Below, piece after piece: positions 8,201 through 16,839 of a DNA stretch of 64,000 bases. Numbering within the stretch: the stretch's first letter is position 1; each line of letters starts with the position of its first letter. The position numbers were made by a program, and so were the translations under genes. Source of the stretch: Streptomyces sp. JJ36 (lineage in GTDB: Bacteria; Actinomycetota; Actinomycetes; Streptomycetales; Streptomycetaceae); contig NZ_JACYHE010000022.1 in assembly GCF_021696945.1 (NCBI RefSeq), forward strand, positions 1 to 64,000, in the 5' to 3' direction. The notes beneath the pieces are model-generated. The model searched no databases and was not told where the DNA came from. It was given only the letters and a program-made list of their open reading frames with translations.

Positions 8201-8963
8201 GGACCAGGGCGCGGAACAGCTCCGCCCAGTGGTCCGGGTGCACCAGACCCACCGGCAGTGACGGGTCCAGCCCCAGCGCGCGGAACGCCGCGCGCACCCG
8301 CGCGGGACGGTGCCGCCGGGAGAGGGTGGCCGCCAGCGAGCCTCCGGTGCCGGTGAAACCGTGCTCGACGAAGGCCCGGTACGCCGGCAGCCGCCCGTAC
8401 GGCAGCAGCGGGGCGGGGCGGCGCACCAGCCGCAGCACCGCCGAGTCGGTGCGCGGCACCGGTGTGAACGCGGCGCGGCCCACCCGCGGTCCGCGCCGCC
8501 AGGCGTACTCCGGCCACGTCCGTACGGTCAGCAGCGACCAGCGGCCGTAGCCCCCGGTGCGCTTGCGCGCGTACTCGAGCTGGGTGAGGAGGGTCGCCGA
8601 GGTGAGGGCGGGCGCGGCCAGGCACCAGCGCACGATGTCCGCGGTGCGGGAGTACGGGATGTTGCCGACCACGGCGAACGGTTCCCGGGGCGGGTCCGCC
8701 CGCAGGAAGTCGCCATGGACGACCCGGACACCGGCGGCGAGGTCGCCGAGGCGCCGGGGGAGTCCGGCCGCGAGGCGGTGGTCGAGTTCGTAGGCGACGA
8801 CGCGGCGGCCGCTGCGGGCGAGGGCCCGGGTGAGCGCCCCCTCGCCCGCGCCCGGCTCGACGACCAGGTCGTCCGGGGCGAGTGCGGCGGCGCGCACGAT
8901 GCGGCGCACGGCGGCGGGGTCGTGCAGGAAGTTCTGGGAGAGCGTGGTGCGGCGGCGTGCCAC
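8157..8963 (-). CDS. erm: 23S rRNA adenine-N6 methyltransferase, Erm type
   Basis: 268 residues. It belongs to the KsgA/Erm family of SAM-dependent rRNA N6-adenine methyltransferases. Motifs in order: LSQNFLHDP (about 8-16), SAM loop VEPGAGEGALT (35-45), VVHGDFL, catalytic NIPY (101-104), FTPVPRTDSAVL. The basic ARRRTTLSQNF lead and the short length favour Erm (23S A2058, macrolide/lincosamide/streptogramin B resistance) over KsgA. I chose the GTG at 8961-8963 behind AGAGGA; the frame stays open to 9170 but that part is Arg/Pro-rich without conserved sequence. No antibiotic biosynthesis genes are nearby, so it is probably an intrinsic resistance gene. The long 5' region could hold an attenuator. 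Confidence 0.85.
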   Translation of the reverse strand: MARRRTTLSQNFLHDPAAVRRIVRAAALAPDDLVVEPGAGEGALTRALARSGRRVVAYELDHRLAAGLPRRLGDLAAGVRVVHGDFLRADPPREPFAVVGNIPYSRTADIVRWCLAAPALTSATLLTQLEYARKRTGGYGRWSLLTVRTWPEYAWRRGPRVGRAAFTPVPRTDSAVLRLVRRPAPLLPYGRLPAYRAFVEHGFTGTGGSLAATLSRRHRPARVRAAFRALGLDPSLPVGLVHPDHWAELFRALVLTDPHRRAAPRRPA

Positions 8964-9464
8964 GGTGGAGATCCTCTGGTGCGAGGACAGACCGGGCGGG
9001 CGCACGACGCGGGGAGCACGCGGGCGCGTACGGCGCGCATACGGGCGCAGGGGCTTGGAGCCCGCGCCACGGGGGTGCGGGCGGGCAGGCGGACGCCGGG
9101 CCTGTCCGGGTCGACGGGGACACCGGAGGCCCTGGGCACACGGGATGCGGGAGGTCGCGGGACGCGTCACCGGCGGAGCCGGTGCGGCGCGGAGGCGTGC
9201 GGGCGTGCCGGCCCGCGCGGGCCGGCACCGGCCGGAACAGTCAGGCGCCGGGGGCGTCCTGGCAGGTCACGGGTGCCAGGGCCGGGCGCCGGTCGCGCGG
9301 GCGGTGCAGGAGCGGGAAGCACCAGCGGAGGCACCGCGCACCGGCGTGCGCCCCGTTGGTGATCGCCTGGGAAGCAGCGGACATGTCCCGGACGGTAGCT
9401 CCGTGCCCCGGCCGGGACAACCGGATTTCCCGCCGCGCGCCGCCGGACCGGAGATGCCCCGCCC
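8964..9464 (-). other. Spacer upstream of erm with no firm gene
   Basis: 501 bases separate the methyltransferase start from the next certain gene. The erm-proximal 270 bases are GC-rich with runs such as GCGGGCGGG and stay open in the erm frame. They could form a structured leader, but no perfect long stem is obvious. The only other element is the small reading frame at 9241-9384. A less GC-rich patch (ACAACCGGATTT, near 9416) could be a promoter. Confidence 0.4.
9241..9384 (-). CDS. Possible 47-residue small protein or leader peptide
   Basis: An ATG at 9382-9384 opens a frame starting MSAASQAITNGAHAGARCLR and containing a Cys-Leu-Arg-Trp-Cys cluster and basic Arg stretches. Third-position G/C is high, as in real genes here. 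A weak GGAG lies ~15 bases upstream. It points towards erm, whose start is 277 bases further on. It could be a regulatory leader, an unrelated small protein, or not expressed. I recognise no homologue. Confidence 0.25.
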   Translation of the reverse strand: MSAASQAITNGAHAGARCLRWCFPLLHRPRDRRPALAPVTCQDAPGA

Positions 9465-10271
9465 TCACTCCGCGGTGAGCTCCGCCGCGGAGAGCAGATA
9501 GGCGGTCATCGGCTCGTAGAAGCGGGGGTCGGCCACATGGTCGTCCAGCGGGACCGCGACCGAGAGGGTGCCCTCGGACTCGCCGAGGAAGAGCGCGGGG
9601 TCGTTGCAGTCGGCAAAGCCCACCGCCTCGATCCCGCGCTGGGCGGCGCAGCCGGCCCAGCCGTGGTCCGCGACGACCAGGTCGGGCAGCGGCTCGCCGC
9701 CGCGTATCAGCCCGTCCAGGATCTGCGTCATCGGCTCGGGGGAGTGGGTGTGCCACAGCGAGGCGCCCCGCTCGTGCACCGCCACCCCGGCGAACTGCAC
9801 CACCACTCCCTCGTCCGCGAACAGCCCCAGCGGCACCCGGACGACGTCGCAGCCCGCGGACCGCAGCGCGGCCGCCAGGGTGCCGTGCAGGTCCAGCAGC
9901 GCGCCCGGGTGGCCGGTGGCGAAGAGCACCCGCTGCCGCCCCTCGGCGGCCTTCCGCAGCAACGGCGCGGCCCGGTCCAGGGCGCCCACGGTCAGTTCCG
10001 GGTCGATGGTGTCCTGGCCGTGCCGGTGGTCCGGGTCGTCGCTGACGCCCACCCGCTCGGCCATCACGGCGAGCACGTCCTGCTCGTCGGACCAGCGGTC
10101 GCCCAGCTCCAGGCCCAGCCAGTAGTGCCGGTCGCCGTTGGCGAGCCGCCGGTAGTGGGCGAGGTTGTTCTCCCGCGGGGTGGCGACCTCGCCGGCGATG
10201 CGGGTGCGGACGAGATGCTCGATCAGCTCCGTACGGCCGGGAGCCGCGGGCAGGGGCAGAGGCAGTGGCAT
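9465..10271 (-). CDS. Conserved actinobacterial protein annotated as phosphatase
   Basis: 268 residues, soluble, no signal peptide. Strongly family-like stretches include [74 protein letters not shown] and [18 protein letters not shown]. From memory, Streptomyces homologues are labelled phosphatase, but I see no classical phosphatase motif. The clustered His/Asp residues (HTHS, DHGW) could bind metal. The ATG at 10269-10271 has GGGGGA upstream. It is divergent from the ureohydrolase, and the 113-bp space contains an inverted repeat. The function is not established by the sequence. Confidence 0.65.
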   Translation of the reverse strand: MPLPLPLPAAPGRTELIEHLVRTRIAGEVATPRENNLAHYRRLANGDRHYWLGLELGDRWSDEQDVLAVMAERVGVSDDPDHRHGQDTIDPELTVGALDRAAPLLRKAAEGRQRVLFATGHPGALLDLHGTLAAALRSAGCDVVRVPLGLFADEGVVVQFAGVAVHERGASLWHTHSPEPMTQILDGLIRGGEPLPDLVVADHGWAGCAAQRGIEAVGFADCNDPALFLGESEGTLSVAVPLDDHVADPRFYEPMTAYLLSAAELTAE

Positions 10272-10300
10272 GCCGCCATTGTCCCCCGTGCCGCGGGTCG

Positions 10301-10349
10301 ATGGACGGAGTGTCCAAAATGGGGGCCGGTCCCCCTCGCATCCGTCCAT
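10301..10349. promoter_or_regulatory. Spaced inverted repeat in a divergent promoter
   Basis: ATGGACGGA at 10301-10309 and its exact complement TCCGTCCAT at 10341-10349 face each other across 31 bases, between the phosphatase-like gene and the ureohydrolase gene. The 40-bp centre spacing is about four helical turns, which would suit two dimers on one face or a looped operator. It could equally be a transcript stem. Confidence 0.35.
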
Positions 10350-10384
10350 ACGGAGTGCCTGCCTCCGCCTCTACCCTCGCCCCT

Positions 10385-11380
10385 ATGAGCACCTTCCCCA
10401 CGGACCCCGAGGCCCCCGGACCGCAGCCGCGCGGTCCCGTCGACTCCTCCCGCACACCCCGCTACGCGGGTCCGGCGACCTTCGCCCGGCTGCCCCGCCT
10501 GGACCAGGTGGACGCGGCGGACGTGGCCGTGGTCGGCGTGCCCTTCGACTCCGGCGTCTCCTACCGGCCGGGTGCCCGCTTCGGCGGCAACGCCGTCCGC
10601 GAGGCCTCCCGGCTGCTGCGCCCCTACAACCCGGCGCAGGACGCCTCGCCCTTCGCGCTCGCCCAGGTGGCGGACGCGGGCGACATCGCGGCCAACCCCT
10701 TCCACATCGACGAGGCGGTGGAGACCGTGGAGGCCGCGGCCGGCGAGCTGCTGGACACCGGCGCCCGGCTGATGACCCTGGGCGGCGACCACACCATCGC
10801 GCTGCCGCTGCTCCGCGCGGTCTCCCGGCGGCACGGCCCGGTGGCGCTGCTCCACTTCGACGCGCACCTGGACACCTGGGACACCTACTTCGGTGCCGCC
10901 TACACGCACGGCACGCCCTTCCGGCGCGCGGTGGAGGAGGGCGTCCTCGACACCTCGGCCCTCTCCCACGTCGGCATCCGCGGCCCGCTCTACGGCCGCA
11001 AGGACCTGGACGACGACGAGAAGATGGGCTTCGGCATCGTCACCGCCGCCGACGTGATGCGGCGCGGCGTGGACGAGGTGGCGCAGCAGCTCCGCGAGCG
11101 GATCGGGGACCGGCCGCTCTACGTCTCCATCGACATCGACGTGCTCGACCCGGCGCACGCCCCCGGCACCGGCACCCCGGAGGCGGGCGGGCTCACCTCC
11201 CGCGAGCTGCTGGAGATCCTGCGCGGCCTGGCCGGCTGCCGGCTGGTCTCCGCGGACCTGGTCGAGGTCGCGCCGGCGTACGACCATGCGGAGATCACCT
11301 CGGTGGCGGCCTCGCACACGGCGTACGAGCTGACCACCCTCATGGCCCGGCAGATCGCGGAAGGCCGGGACGCGGGCTGA
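10385..11380 (+). CDS. speB: Agmatinase/ureohydrolase family protein
   Basis: 331 residues. Binuclear Mn hydrolase of the arginase/agmatinase fold, removing urea from a guanidino compound. Metal-binding signatures are all present: [18 protein letters not shown] and [14 protein letters not shown], plus [13 protein letters not shown] and [13 protein letters not shown], which favour agmatinase or guanidinobutyrase over arginase. The ATG at 10385 was chosen because the upstream frame has no family sequence. The immediate neighbours do not settle which guanidino substrate is used. Confidence 0.88.
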   Translation: MSTFPTDPEAPGPQPRGPVDSSRTPRYAGPATFARLPRLDQVDAADVAVVGVPFDSGVSYRPGARFGGNAVREASRLLRPYNPAQDASPFALAQVADAGDIAANPFHIDEAVETVEAAAGELLDTGARLMTLGGDHTIALPLLRAVSRRHGPVALLHFDAHLDTWDTYFGAAYTHGTPFRRAVEEGVLDTSALSHVGIRGPLYGRKDLDDDEKMGFGIVTAADVMRRGVDEVAQQLRERIGDRPLYVSIDIDVLDPAHAPGTGTPEAGGLTSRELLEILRGLAGCRLVSADLVEVAPAYDHAEITSVAASHTAYELTTLMARQIAEGRDAG

Positions 11381-11386
11381 CGCGTA

Positions 11387-11408
11387 CGGCCGGCCACGGG
11401 ACCGGCCG
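11387..11408 (+). terminator. Hairpin after the ureohydrolase
   Basis: A 7-bp stem CGGCCGG/CCGGCCG around an 8-base loop starts 7 bases after the stop codon. No U-tract follows. It is a plausible but weak terminator. Confidence 0.4.
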
Positions 11409-12056
11409 GCACTCCCTTCTCCCGTCCGAGGTCCCCCGTTCGAGGGACGGTTTCCGGTCGTGTTCGCCCTCCGTTCGGGACGCCCCGTGCGGCGGGGGAA
11501 CCCGCCGGGTCCACCTGCCGTTGCACGCAGTGCACCGGGAACACGCTGGTGGGAAGCCGGAGCGCGACCGGTGTTCAACTCTCCGTGGAGTTACGGAACG
11601 CCATCCGTTTAACACGCAACGTTACTGGTTTTGTTCGGTGCGTGTGCACCGCGTGCAGGTTTCCGACAGACTCACCAGCGTTGTCCCGCGGGACGGGGCG
11701 TCGAACGGACGGAGGGCTGGCCCTGTGGGGGGTGCCTGGTCCTGCCGAAGGCCACCGACACGACGCCCCGGACGGTACGGCCCCGGAGAAGTATGCGGCT
11801 CCTCCGGGGCCGTCACCGGTTCCGGGCCCGTGCGCCCGGGCGGCCCGCGGCGCCCTCCGCACCGGCCCGATCCGCCGCGCCCGCCGCGGCCCGGCCCCGC
11901 TCGTACGGGCACCGCCTCCGCTCCCGCCGGCCCCGGCTCCCCGCCCGCGCCGGAGACGGCTCCGCTCGCGCGGGATGAACTCGCGCGGGATGAAATCGCC
12001 GTCACCGGGCGTTGCACCTCTCCGGCAGTATCCGGGACGGCGGAAGGACACGCGGC
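11409..12056 (+). other. Long spacer before the ABC transporter
   Basis: About 650 bases with no gene I can support. A clearly less GC-rich patch at about 11570-11640 (CCGTTTAACACGCAACGTTACTGG and onward) is the best promoter region. The rest is GC-rich. A 15-bp near-perfect direct repeat lies at 11966-11994, about 60 bases before the transporter start. Open frames here lack family sequence and ribosome sites, and most run out of frame into the transporter. Confidence 0.4.
11966..11994 (+). repeat. 15-bp direct repeat upstream of the ABC transporter
   Basis: TCGCGCGGGATGAAC is followed at once by TCGCGCGGGATGAAA, identical over 14 bases. The position, about 60 bases before the start codon, suits an operator or a duplicated promoter element. 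Confidence 0.55.
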
Positions 12057-15000
12057 GTGGGGGACGAACGGACGACGGAGGACGGACCGCGAGGCTGGGC
12101 GCGGCGCCTGACCGCCCACTGCCTGCACTACCGGCGCAACGTCCTCCTCGCGCTGGGTGCCTCCCTCGGCGGCATGGCGATCATGGCGCTGATGCCGCTG
12201 CTCATCAAGGTGATCATCGACGAGGTCGTGGTCGGCCGGGAGGGCGGCCTGGCGGGCTGGATATCCCTGCTCATCGCCGCCGCGGCAGCCGTGTACGGCC
12301 TCACCTTCGTGCGCCGCTTCTACGGCGGCCGGCTCGCCCTCGACGTCCAGCACGACCTGCGCACCCGGATGTTCGAGGCCCTGGTGCGGCTGGACGGCCG
12401 GCGGCAGGACGAGCTGAGCACCGGCCAGGTGGTGGGCCGCGGCACCAGCGACCTCCAGCTCGTGCAGAGCCTGCTCTTCATGGTGCCGATGATGATCGGC
12501 AACATCCTGCTCTTCGTGGTCGCGCTCGTCGTGATGCTGGTGCTCTCCCCGCTGCTCACCCTGGTCTCGATGGCGGTCGCCCCGCTGCTGTGGTGGATCG
12601 CCGACCGCAGCCGCAAACGGCTCTTCCCCGCCACCTGGTACGCCCAGCAGCAGGCCGGCGCGGTCGCCTCCGTGGTGGACGGGGCGGTCACCGGCGTCCG
12701 CGTGGTCAAGGGCTTCGGGCAGGAGCGGCAGGAGAGCGGCAAGCTGCGCGCCATCAGCCGCACCCTCTTCGCCGCGCGGCTGCGCACCGTGAAGCTGAAC
12801 GCCCGCTACACCCCCGCCCTGCAGGCCGTCCCCTCCCTCGGCCAGGTGGCGATGCTGGCGCTGGGCGGCTGGCTGGCCACCCGCGGCCAGATCACGCTCG
12901 GCACCTTCGTCGCCTTCTCCACCTACCTCGCCCAGCTCGTGGGCCCGGTGCGGATGCTGGCGATGATGCTCACCGTCGGGCAGCAGGCCCGGGCCGGGGT
13001 CGAACGGGTCTACGACCTCATCGACACCGAGCCGACCATGGCCGAGCGCCCGGACGCGCACGAGCTCCCCGCCGACGCCGACGCCACGGTCGAGTTCGAC
13101 GACGTCACCTTCGGCTACGGCCCCGACGCCCCGCCCGTGCTGGACGGCTTCCGCCTGCGCATCGAGGCGGGGGAGACCGTCGCCGTCGTGGGCACCAGCG
13201 GCTCCGGCAAGTCCACGGTCTCGCTGCTGCTGCCCCGCTACTACGACGTCACCGGCGGTGCCGTACGCGTCGGCGGGCACGACGTGCGCGACCTGACCCT
13301 CGGCTCCCTCCGCGCGGCCATCGGCCTGGTCCCCGAGAACAGCTTTCTCTTCTCCGACTCGGTACGCGCCAACATCGCCTACGGCGCCCCGGACGCCACC
13401 GAGGAACAGGTCCGCGCCGCCGCCCGCGCCGCGCAGGCCGACCGCTTCATCGAGGAGCTCCCCGACGGCTACGACACATCCGTCGGCGAGCAGGGCCTCA
13501 CCCTCTCCGGCGGCCAGCGGCAGCGCATCGCCCTGGCCCGCGCGATTCTCACCGACCCCCGGCTGCTGGTGCTGGACGACGCCACCTCGGCCGTGGACGC
13601 CCGGGTGGAGCACGAGATCCACGAGGCGCTGCGCGGCGTCATGGCCGGCCGCACCACCCTGCTCATCGCCCACCGGCTCTCCACCCTCTCCCTCGCCGAC
13701 CGGATCGCCGTGCTGGACGGCGGCCGGCTGGTCGACGCCGGCACCCACGAGGAGCTGACCGCCCGCTGCGCCCTCTACCGGCGGCTGCTCACCGACCCCG
13801 ACGAGCTCGGCGAGGTGGAGCGGGACCCGGCCGGCATGGCCGCCCGGGACGCCCACCGCCGGGTCGACGGCGTCACCCCCGAGCTCTGGGTCCGCCCGGA
13901 CGGCGAGGAGGAGACCGCCGGCGTGGAGGGCGTGGGCGGCGCCGGCGCCCGCAGCGGCGCCGCCGCCGCACAGAGCGGCCGCCCCGGCAGCTTCGGCGCC
14001 GAGCTCGCCGCCATGCCCGGCAGCCCCGAGCTGCTCGCCCGGGTGGCGGCGCTCCCGCCCGCGGACGACGTGCCCGAGGTCGACGAGGAGCAGGCCGAGC
14101 GCCCCGAGGAGTCCTACGGGCTGCGCCGGCTGCTGCGCGGCTTCGGCCGGCCGCTCACCGTCGCCCTGTGTTTCGTCGCCCTGGACGCCCTCGCCGGGCT
14201 GCTGCTGCCGGTGCTCATCCGGCACGGCATCGACGAGGGTGTCAGCCGGGCGGCCCTGGGCGCGGTGTGGACGGCCTCGGTGCTGGCCCTGCTGGTGGTC
14301 GCCGGGCAGTGGGCGGCCCAGACCGCCGCCATGCGGCTCACCGGGCGCGTGGGCGAGCGGGTTCTCTACGCCCTGCGCGTCAAGATCTTCGCCCAGCTCC
14401 AGCGGCTCGGCCTGGACTACTACGAGCGGCATCTGGGCGGCGCGGTGATGACCCGGATGACCACCGACGTGGACGCCCTGTCCACCTTCCTGCAGACCGG
14501 GCTCGTCACCGCGCTCGTCTCGCTGCTCACCTTCGGCGGCATCCTGGTCGCCCTGCTGGTCATCGACCTCCAACTGGCGCTGGTCGTCTTCACCGCCCTG
14601 CCGCTGCTCGTCGTCGGCACGGTCTTCTTCCGGCGGCAGAGCGTCAAGGCGTACGAGCTGGCGCGGGAGCGCGTCAGCGTCGTCAACGCCGACCTCCAGG
14701 AGAACGTCGCCGGGCTGCGCATGGTGCAGGCGTTCCGGCGCGAGGAGGGCGGCGCCGAGCGGTTCGCGGAGCGCAGCGGCGCCTACCGCCGGGCCCGGGT
14801 CCGCGGGCAGTGGCTGATCTCCGTCTACTTCCCCTTCGTGCAGTTGCTGGCCGCACTGGCCACCGCCGCGGTGCTGGTGGTCGGCGCCGGCCGGGTCGCC
14901 GAGGGCACCCTGACGGCCGGCGCGCTGGTGGCGTACCTGCTCTACATCGAGCTCTTCTTCGCCCCCGTGCAGCAGCTCTCCCAGGTCTTCGACGGCTACC

Positions 15001-15860
15001 AGCAGGCGTCCGTCGCGCTGCGCCGCATCCAGGAGCTGCTGCGCGAGGAGACCTCCACCCCGGCCCCGGCCGCGGCCCGGCCGGTCACCCGGCTGCGCGG
15101 CGAGATCGCCTTCGAGGACGTGCACTTCCACTACCGGGGCGAGGACGGCGCGCACGCGGCGGAGGCGGCCCTGGAGGGCGTCGACCTGACCGTGCCGGCC
15201 GGGCAGACCGTCGCCTTCGTCGGCGAGACCGGGGCGGGCAAGTCCACGCTGGTCAAGCTGGTGGCCCGGTTCTACGACCCGACCTCCGGCACGGTCCGCG
15301 CCGACGGCACGGACATCCGCGAGCTCGACCTGGCCGGCTACCGGCACCGGCTCGGCGTGGTCCCCCAGGAGCCGTACCTCTTCCCCGGCACCGTCCGGGA
15401 CGCCATCGCCTACGGCCGCCCGGACGCCGGGGACGCCGAGGTGGAGGCGGCCGCCCGGGCGGTGGGCGCGCACGACATGATCGCCTCGCTGCCCGGCGGC
15501 TATCTGGCCCCGGTCGCCGAGCGGGGGCGGAACCTCTCGGCGGGGCAGCGGCAGCTCGTCGCCCTCGCCCGCGCCGAACTCGTCGACCCGGACGTGCTGC
15601 TGCTGGACGAGGCCACGGCCGCGCTGGACCTGGCCACCGAGGCGCTGGTGAACCGCGCGACCGACCGCCTCTCCCGCACCCGCACCACGCTGGTGGTCGC
15701 GCACCGCCTCACCACCGCGGCCCGGGCCGACCGCGTCGTGGTGCTCGACCACGGGCGGATCGCGGAGACCGGCACCCACGAGGAGCTGCTGGCCCGGGAC
15801 GGCCGGTACGCCGAACTGTGGCGGGTCTACGCGGGCGAGCCGGAGCGCGCCCCGGTGTGA
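12057..15860 (+). CDS. Fused double ABC exporter (TMD-NBD-TMD-NBD)
   Basis: 1267 residues: two exporter half-transporters fused in one chain. TMD1 starts at VLLALGASLGGMAIMALMP; NBD1 has Walker A GTSGSGKST (~379), LSGGQ (~483), Walker B LVLDDATSA (~504-512) and H-loop AHRLST. A ~120-residue Ala/Gly/Glu-rich linker follows. TMD2 begins at LTVALCFVALDALAGLLLP; NBD2 has GETGAGKST (~1056), NLSAGQ (~1160) and LLLDEATAA (~1181-1189). Asp replaces the catalytic Glu in NBD1, and NBD2 has a changed signature. Those two face each other in the dimer, so one ATP site should be degenerate and the other canonical. GTG start behind AAGGA at 8 bases. Substrate unknown, likely a drug or lipid. Confidence 0.92.
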   Translation: MGDERTTEDGPRGWARRLTAHCLHYRRNVLLALGASLGGMAIMALMPLLIKVIIDEVVVGREGGLAGWISLLIAAAAAVYGLTFVRRFYGGRLALDVQHDLRTRMFEALVRLDGRRQDELSTGQVVGRGTSDLQLVQSLLFMVPMMIGNILLFVVALVVMLVLSPLLTLVSMAVAPLLWWIADRSRKRLFPATWYAQQQAGAVASVVDGAVTGVRVVKGFGQERQESGKLRAISRTLFAARLRTVKLNARYTPALQAVPSLGQVAMLALGGWLATRGQITLGTFVAFSTYLAQLVGPVRMLAMMLTVGQQARAGVERVYDLIDTEPTMAERPDAHELPADADATVEFDDVTFGYGPDAPPVLDGFRLRIEAGETVAVVGTSGSGKSTVSLLLPRYYDVTGGAVRVGGHDVRDLTLGSLRAAIGLVPENSFLFSDSVRANIAYGAPDATEEQVRAAARAAQADRFIEELPDGYDTSVGEQGLTLSGGQRQRIALARAILTDPRLLVLDDATSAVDARVEHEIHEALRGVMAGRTTLLIAHRLSTLSLADRIAVLDGGRLVDAGTHEELTARCALYRRLLTDPDELGEVERDPAGMAARDAHRRVDGVTPELWVRPDGEEETAGVEGVGGAGARSGAAAAQSGRPGSFGAELAAMPGSPELLARVAALPPADDVPEVDEEQAERPEESYGLRRLLRGFGRPLTVALCFVALDALAGLLLPVLIRHGIDEGVSRAALGAVWTASVLALLVVAGQWAAQTAAMRLTGRVGERVLYALRVKIFAQLQRLGLDYYERHLGGAVMTRMTTDVDALSTFLQTGLVTALVSLLTFGGILVALLVIDLQLALVVFTALPLLVVGTVFFRRQSVKAYELARERVSVVNADLQENVAGLRMVQAFRREEGGAERFAERSGAYRRARVRGQWLISVYFPFVQLLAALATAAVLVVGAGRVAEGTLTAGALVAYLLYIELFFAPVQQLSQVFDGYQQASVALRRIQELLREETSTPAPAAARPVTRLRGEIAFEDVHFHYRGEDGAHAAEAALEGVDLTVPAGQTVAFVGETGAGKSTLVKLVARFYDPTSGTVRADGTDIRELDLAGYRHRLGVVPQEPYLFPGTVRDAIAYGRPDAGDAEVEAAARAVGAHDMIASLPGGYLAPVAERGRNLSAGQRQLVALARAELVDPDVLLLDEATAALDLATEALVNRATDRLSRTRTTLVVAHRLTTAARADRVVVLDHGRIAETGTHEELLARDGRYAELWRVYAGEPERAPV

Positions 15861-15903
15861 CGGAGGGCCGCCGCGGCGCCGCGGCCGGCTGACCCGCCCT
15901 CAG

Positions 15904-15931
15904 CGGCCGGGCCGGGCAGCCGGCCCGGCCG
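15904..15931. terminator. Bidirectional hairpin between ABC and NUDIX genes
   Basis: A perfect 12-bp stem, CGGCCGGGCCGG with its exact complement, closed by the loop GCAG. It lies 43 bases after the ABC stop, between convergent genes, and could serve both. Confidence 0.7.
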
Positions 15932-16101
15932 CAACGGCCGGTGCGCGACGGGGTGGACGACACTTCTCCGCCTTCTCCGCCTTCCCCGCCCACCCGTTCC
16001 CCGCCCACGCGGTGACCTTCCTGCGCCTGTGGCCCGCCGCGGGACGGTGACCCTGCGGAGCCGCACCCCGGTCCCGCCGCCCGGACGGGCCGGGGGCGCG
16101 G

Positions 16102-16647
16102 TCACCCCGGGCAGTGCGCGATCAGGTACTCGTCCACCGTCTGCACCTCGCCGCCGCCGGGCAGCGGCTCCAGGCCGCGCCGCCAGTGCGCCGCGGACAC
16201 CTCGGCGTTCGGCGTGAACGGCTGCGGCGCCTCCGTACGGGCGGTGAACACCGCGCCGTACCAGACCCGCTGCCGCGGGCCCAGGGCCGTCCGGGCGAAC
16301 CCGGCGAAGCGCAGCGCCTCCGGCGGCACCCGCTGCCCGGCCTCCTCCCACACCTCCCGGGCGGCCGTCTCCCGCGGCCGCTCGCCCGGCTCGATGCCGC
16401 CGCCGGGCAGTTCCCAGCAGTCCCGGGAGCGTACGTGCACCATGAGCACCCGGTCGCCGTGGCGCAGCAGCAACAGGGCATAGCGCACGGGCGCGTCCGG
16501 GAACTCCGCCTCCTCCGCGACCCCGCACGTTCCGCCGGTCGCCCCGGCCTCCCCGTTCTCTCCGGTCTCTCCGGCGCGGTGAAAGGACAGCAGCCGCATG
16601 CCGAGCGGGCCGCTCGCCAGCGGGCGGGGTTCCGGGGTGTGGGCCAT
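16102..16647 (-). CDS. NUDIX hydrolase
   Basis: 181 residues. Hydrolyses a nucleoside diphosphate linked to another group, using metal ions. The Nudix box occupies about residues 83-104, beginning GGIEPGERPRE and ending REVWEEAG, with all signature Glu/Arg residues. The strand before it reads VRYALLLLRHGDRVLMV. A ~30-residue Gly/Glu-rich stretch precedes the domain. The ATG at 16645-16647 matches the first sensible start. It is divergent from the secreted peptidase and convergent with the ABC exporter. The substrate cannot be deduced. Confidence 0.88.
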   Translation of the reverse strand: MAHTPEPRPLASGPLGMRLLSFHRAGETGENGEAGATGGTCGVAEEAEFPDAPVRYALLLLRHGDRVLMVHVRSRDCWELPGGGIEPGERPRETAAREVWEEAGQRVPPEALRFAGFARTALGPRQRVWYGAVFTARTEAPQPFTPNAEVSAAHWRRGLEPLPGGGEVQTVDEYLIAHCPG

Positions 16648-16839
16648 GTGGCCGAGCGTACGGCCTCCGGCGCCCGCTCCGCCCGGCGGCGGGCCGCCTC
16701 CCCGGGGGCGAACTGCTCCGCGTGCGGCGCGACTTCCCGCGGGCGGAGCCGTTAGGGCGCATGGCCCACGTGCCCTGGCGGGGAGGCCACTGCGCCGATA
16801 GGTTCGCCTGCGACCTTTGTGGACCCATGGGGAGGGCGT

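Noticed and set aside
11622..15779. A 1385-codon open frame on the minus strand across the ABC exporter
   Set aside because: It has no family motifs and is His/Gln/Gly/Ala/Arg-rich as expected for the antisense frame of a GC-rich gene. The plus strand carries all ABC motifs.
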